The position numbers were made by a program, and so were the translations under genes. Below, one piece after another: positions 61,807 through 64,000 of a DNA stretch of 64,000 bases. The stretch spans positions 17,066,054 through 17,130,053 of the forward strand of contig CM042179.1 of assembly GCA_023376005.1 (NCBI GenBank). The letters are read 5' to 3'. The notes under the pieces are model-generated. The model saw nothing but the letters and a program-made list of their open reading frames with translations, was not told where the DNA came from and did no database searches. The stretch's first letter is position 1, and each line of letters starts with the position of its first letter. The DNA is from Doryteuthis pealeii. Lineage: Eukaryota; Mollusca; Cephalopoda; Myopsida; Loliginidae.

Positions 61807-63639
61807 TATACAAGACAACTTAGGAGAGAGTTTTTTTTTTCAGGACCACAATTGAGATGTTGTCTAGGCCTTTCCTGGTTCAAGGTCGTGTATAAAGTTA
61901 GAGACTTCTTTTAACTGATACCCTAACATTACTTAGTAAACAGTGCGAAATGGAAAATCATATGGGGTAGGGTCGGAGATGATGAAAGTGTAATTTGAAA
62001 CAAAATTAATTGCAAAGAGACTTTCATTGTCTGTGGATGATGAAATAAACCCCAATACCCATGTTCAAGACATGGACTAGTTATTCTCGAAAAAGTCTCA
62101 TGAACCAAGCCTTTCATTGAACAGATTCCTCATAGTCTAGACATTGCATTCATTGCACCACCACCCTCGATAATATTCATTGCGTACAGATCGAAATGCA
62201 GGTGGGTCCCACATTCTGGTGATAGAGAAAGAAACACATTATGACGTAAAAGAAGATGGGATTTTGTTGATATTTTTTATAAGAAATGTAATTATCAATT
62301 CCAGCTAATACGCTGTGATGAATGATAATCTGAAGAATAATTCAAGCGAAACATTATTTAGAAAGGTACGAAATGTACCGTCCCAATCTGCTTTAGAATT
62401 TCTAAAAACAATCCGATGAAATGAGACATCTTGAGAATCCTTACATTCTACAGCAAGTTCACAGTAACTATAAAATAGTCAAAATGGTCGAGTAATGTAG
62501 TGAGAGCTGAGGCACAAAGATTTAGATATGTGATCAAAATTGGTTTTAAGGTGTTGGCTATTACATATATCATGAAACCAGCAGTGTTATTGCGTTGATA
62601 TGACCACCTTCGGATCCCTGCGTTCGGATCAAGCGGAAAATATCAACCCAATAAGATATCATCTCCCGCATCCTTATTAAACAGATTTGAACTACATTTT
62701 AAAACAGTACGCCCAAAGACAGCCATTACCTCCCCTTGACACAAACACTAGGTCAAAACAACGTGCATAACTTTGGTTTATTTGTTTAACGGCATATAAA
62801 CATCGCATGGGTTATTTAATACCGAAATTTGATTTATTTCTAATGTTTGATTACAACTATTTATATTTTTAACGTTCCATTACAATCGCACTTTTTTTAA
62901 TCGCACTTTTTTGTGTCTATAATAATAATTTGTTTGTACAGTTATATTGTATTAAGTACTCATGTTTAAATACAAATAGTTTGAATAGTTGTATGATTTC
63001 ACGTATTCCTATATAATACCAATAATTTATGAAATAGAACCTAGAAAGGAATGGATATGGAAATAATGGCAATGAAGAGGGACTCCACATTCCCAAGAGT
63101 CCCAAACTGGAGCCTCACCACCAGATGCAGTTAATTGTCATACCCAGAAAACTTTTGGAAGGGGGGGGGTCTTACAGACAAACTCGAAAAGTGTAAATGA
63201 TTCAATAATAAAAGCTGAAATGATGATTTATCTCGGGAATAGTAGGATAAATTAAATTTCAAAGAAAATTAAGACTAAAATTGTTTTTCCTAAACATCCT
63301 TAATCATGAGATTTTCAACATTCAATTTGAATTAATAGTTTTTAACACAGAAAATATTTTATAGATTATTTGGTTCATTTTACGTTCAAGCTTTCAAAAT
63401 GTCACTTTCTCTATCATTCAATAACGAATCAGACAAGTAATCTATAAACAAAAAACAAAAAAAAATAAAAAAAAAAAACATCGGAGATAAAAATCTAGAA
63501 ACAAGACGGGTTAAATGCTTTAAATATGTTCATTTGTTTTGGTTTGGTTTCTTTGTTTAATACCATATCAATCTTTTTTTTATGATGCCAAAACCATCAT
63601 TGTAGAAAAAGTGGTACAATTTAACCTATAGCTGGTAGG
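61807..63639. other. Intergenic, nothing assigned
   Basis: Composition is more balanced over 61860-62750, without a long frame. A G9 tract lies near 63163-63171. It could contain untranslated exon sequence, but this cannot be shown. Confidence 0.35.
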
Positions 63640-63738
63640 GATAAAGGAATTCATACATTTCCTAAGGGTCCAAAAGCGCCACTGGAATTCGAATTCGCTT
63701 ACGAACACGTTAGCCATTACGCCACGGGGATTCCCCTA
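63640..63738 (-). mobile_element. tRNA-derived SINE head (S4 family)
   Basis: The minus strand reads CCCCGTGGCGTAATGGCTAA with box A, then AGCGAATTCGAATTCC with box B, then CACTGGCGCTTTTGGACC. The head is close to the plus-strand S4 at 23.6 kb. It ends near 63640. Confidence 0.7.
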
Positions 63739-63750
63739 ATTTGTTTTTCT

Positions 63751-63751
<1 letters not shown>

Positions 63752-63782
<31 letters not shown>

Positions 63783-63784
63783 TG

Positions 63785-63845
<61 letters not shown>
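63752..63845. repeat. (TATG)n-(GA)n microsatellite
   Basis: About nine TATG units followed by about 28 GA units, next to the SINE head. Confidence 0.97.
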
Positions 63846-63847
<2 letters not shown>

Positions 63848-64000
63848 AAGATGATTTTTTTCTTCTTAATAGTGTTTTCATCTTGCTTTTATAGACGTAT
63901 TTAACAGTCTATTTTTCAGACGTATATCAAACTTAGAAATTTGAACAGAGAAATAGTTTCAAAGGACTATAACAAAGTATTAGTCTTTTCGAAATGACGA

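Overview
This window looks like non-coding, repeat-dominated nuclear DNA from an animal, most likely a mollusc and perhaps a cephalopod. It is very AT-rich. It is packed with (GA)n, (GT)n, (AT)n and (AAT)n microsatellites, several tRNA-derived SINE families, decayed LINEs, a Tc1-like and a mariner-like relic, hAT-type ends and several families of non-coding inverted-repeat DNA elements. The taxon is inferred from this mixture and from the style of the LINE proteins. No alignment was run.

No complete protein-coding gene is visible. Most long open frames are translated microsatellites or AT-rich noise. Recognisable proteins are all transposon relics: a LINE reverse transcriptase (9.4-10.76 kb), a Tc1-like transposase (18.1-18.9 kb), a Penelope-like C-terminus in inverted duplicate (48.5-49.6 kb), two LINE C-terminal pieces (50.7-51.5 kb) and a mariner remnant (59.4-60.1 kb). 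A few short open frames next to plausible splice or poly(A) signals (about 32.6, 33.6, 43.2, 45.0 and 47.6 kb) may be exons of an unidentified host gene, but none could be named.

Layout. 0-9 kb: family A foldback element at the left edge, tRNA-SINE pieces, and a hAT-type element with clean 8-bp duplications at 7.4-7.85 kb. 9-19 kb: LINE relic, family B element (14.06-15.46 kb), Tc1 relic and a tandem SINE pair. 19-30 kb: AT-rich DNA with SINEs and microsatellites, including about 61 GA units at 26.1 kb. 30-38 kb: family C element, candidate exons, a family A element split by a family B element, then a second family C element split by a SINE. 38-48 kb: mostly empty AT-rich DNA with two striking perfect hairpins at 41.9-42.1 kb, a scrambled junction of C, SINE and B pieces at 43.8-44.3 kb, and a third family C copy. 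48-56 kb: Penelope-like foldback, LINE pieces, and two family B pieces facing each other. 56-64 kb: promoter-like motifs, a truncated family C copy, the mariner relic, a short inverted-repeat element, and a SINE next to a microsatellite.

Two themes stand out. First, three non-coding families (A, B, C) appear to be DNA transposons. B and C share near-identical termini (TAGGTAC...), are about 1.34-1.5 kb long, carry G or C homopolymer tracts, and one B copy plus the nested A/B pair show 8-bp target duplications. Second, the window is rich in perfect or near-perfect inverted duplications with very short spacers (arms of 12-45 bp, loops of 0-22 nt, and one with arms of about 475 bp around an 18-nt loop). 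Several repeat ends are flipped back on themselves in the same way. This suggests recurrent snap-back or template-switch synthesis.
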